Positions 63,914 to 64,000 of a DNA stretch of 64,000 bases are shown piece by piece (position 1 is the first letter of the stretch; each line of letters starts with the position of its first letter). Source of the DNA: Bacillota bacterium (lineage in GTDB: Bacteria; Bacillota; Sulfobacillia; JACIYH01). The notes below the pieces were generated by a model, which was not told the DNA's origin, did no database searches, and worked only from the letters and a program-made list of their open reading frames with translations. The stretch is from the NCBI GenBank assembly GCA_040757085.1, contig JBFLXJ010000027.1:1-64000 (forward strand), given 5' to 3'. The position numbers and the translations under genes were made by a program.

Positions 63914-64000
63914 TATACTGGGCGGCAGCAAGGTCTCGGCAGGAGCAGGTTGTACGAGGCCCGAGATGTAGCGGCACCAATTCTGGGCCCAGTGACATCA
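63914..64000 (+). other. Promoter and possible structured RNA or leader at the window edge
   Basis: TGTGGTATACT (about 63910-63920) resembles an extended -10 box reading rightwards. The next 75 bases hold an inverted repeat (TCTCGG ... CCGAGA) and no reading frame I can support before the window ends. In Firmicutes a 6S RNA gene often lies near the cymR/iscR gene, so a non-coding RNA is one guess. The region 63850-63890 holds GC-rich hairpins. Confidence 0.3.

Overview
The window is about two-thirds G+C and densely coded. It suggests a spore-forming, high-GC member of the Bacillota (Firmicutes), perhaps thermophilic. The evidence is an intact sporulation sigma factor K, Firmicutes-type leader regulation (an alaS T-box, a ykkC-class riboswitch before leuA, a thiC TPP riboswitch), IreB and DUF1292 proteins, an S-layer-homology protein, and an archaeal-type bifunctional FBP aldolase/phosphatase. 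I saw no tRNA, rRNA, CRISPR array, insertion sequence or phage gene. The species cannot be named from the sequence alone.

Region 1 (1-17 kb): Tad/Flp pilus genes, all on the minus strand. A short, apparently broken tad locus (CpaB-like, CpaE-like, TadA ATPase, a 23-codon remnant where TadB would start, then a terminator) lies at the left edge. An SLH surface protein separates it from a nearly complete tad operon: Flp pilin, TadE, TadG-like, CpaB, a receiver-fused TadZ ATPase, TadA, TadB, TadC and a DUF192 protein. A DegS-type histidine kinase and NarL-type response regulator sit just upstream.

Region 2 (16-28 kb): housekeeping genes. These include MltG, a YqeG phosphatase, SigK, an AbrB-like protein, DUF1292, rhomboid plus the FBP aldolase/phosphatase, a DUF4910/M28-like peptidase, and an operon ireB - small exporter - ahcY - apt - mtnP that joins recycling of S-adenosylhomocysteine, adenine and methylthioadenosine.

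Region 3 (28-42 kb): thiC under a TPP riboswitch and a tandem nitrilase whose first domain has lost its catalytic triad. Next comes a four-gene plus-strand operon: true FadR-type regulator, alkyl-DHAP-synthase-like flavoprotein, GlpD, FGGY kinase. It looks like a fatty-acid-responsive glycerol/ether-lipid module and is the most unusual system here. YitT, RluA, an ornithine-cyclodeaminase-like enzyme and a sugar nucleotidyltransferase follow.

Region 4 (42-52.7 kb): a complete branched-chain amino acid operon on the minus strand, leuA-leuC-leuD-leuB-ilvE-ilvD-ilvB-ilvN-ilvC. Its genes are mostly joined by 4-base overlaps, and it is preceded by a ykkC-class riboswitch (probably the ppGpp type) and a terminator.

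Region 5 (52.7-64 kb): alaS with a T-box, an M28 membrane peptidase with DUF554, then a long minus-strand run iscR-nifS-nifU-mnmA-zinc ribbon-YtxH-like-AI-2E permease-ruvX. An IscR-like dyad overlaps the promoter region of that run. The neighbourhood resembles the cymR-iscS-mnmA...alaS cluster of other Firmicutes, but IreB and DUF1292 have moved elsewhere.
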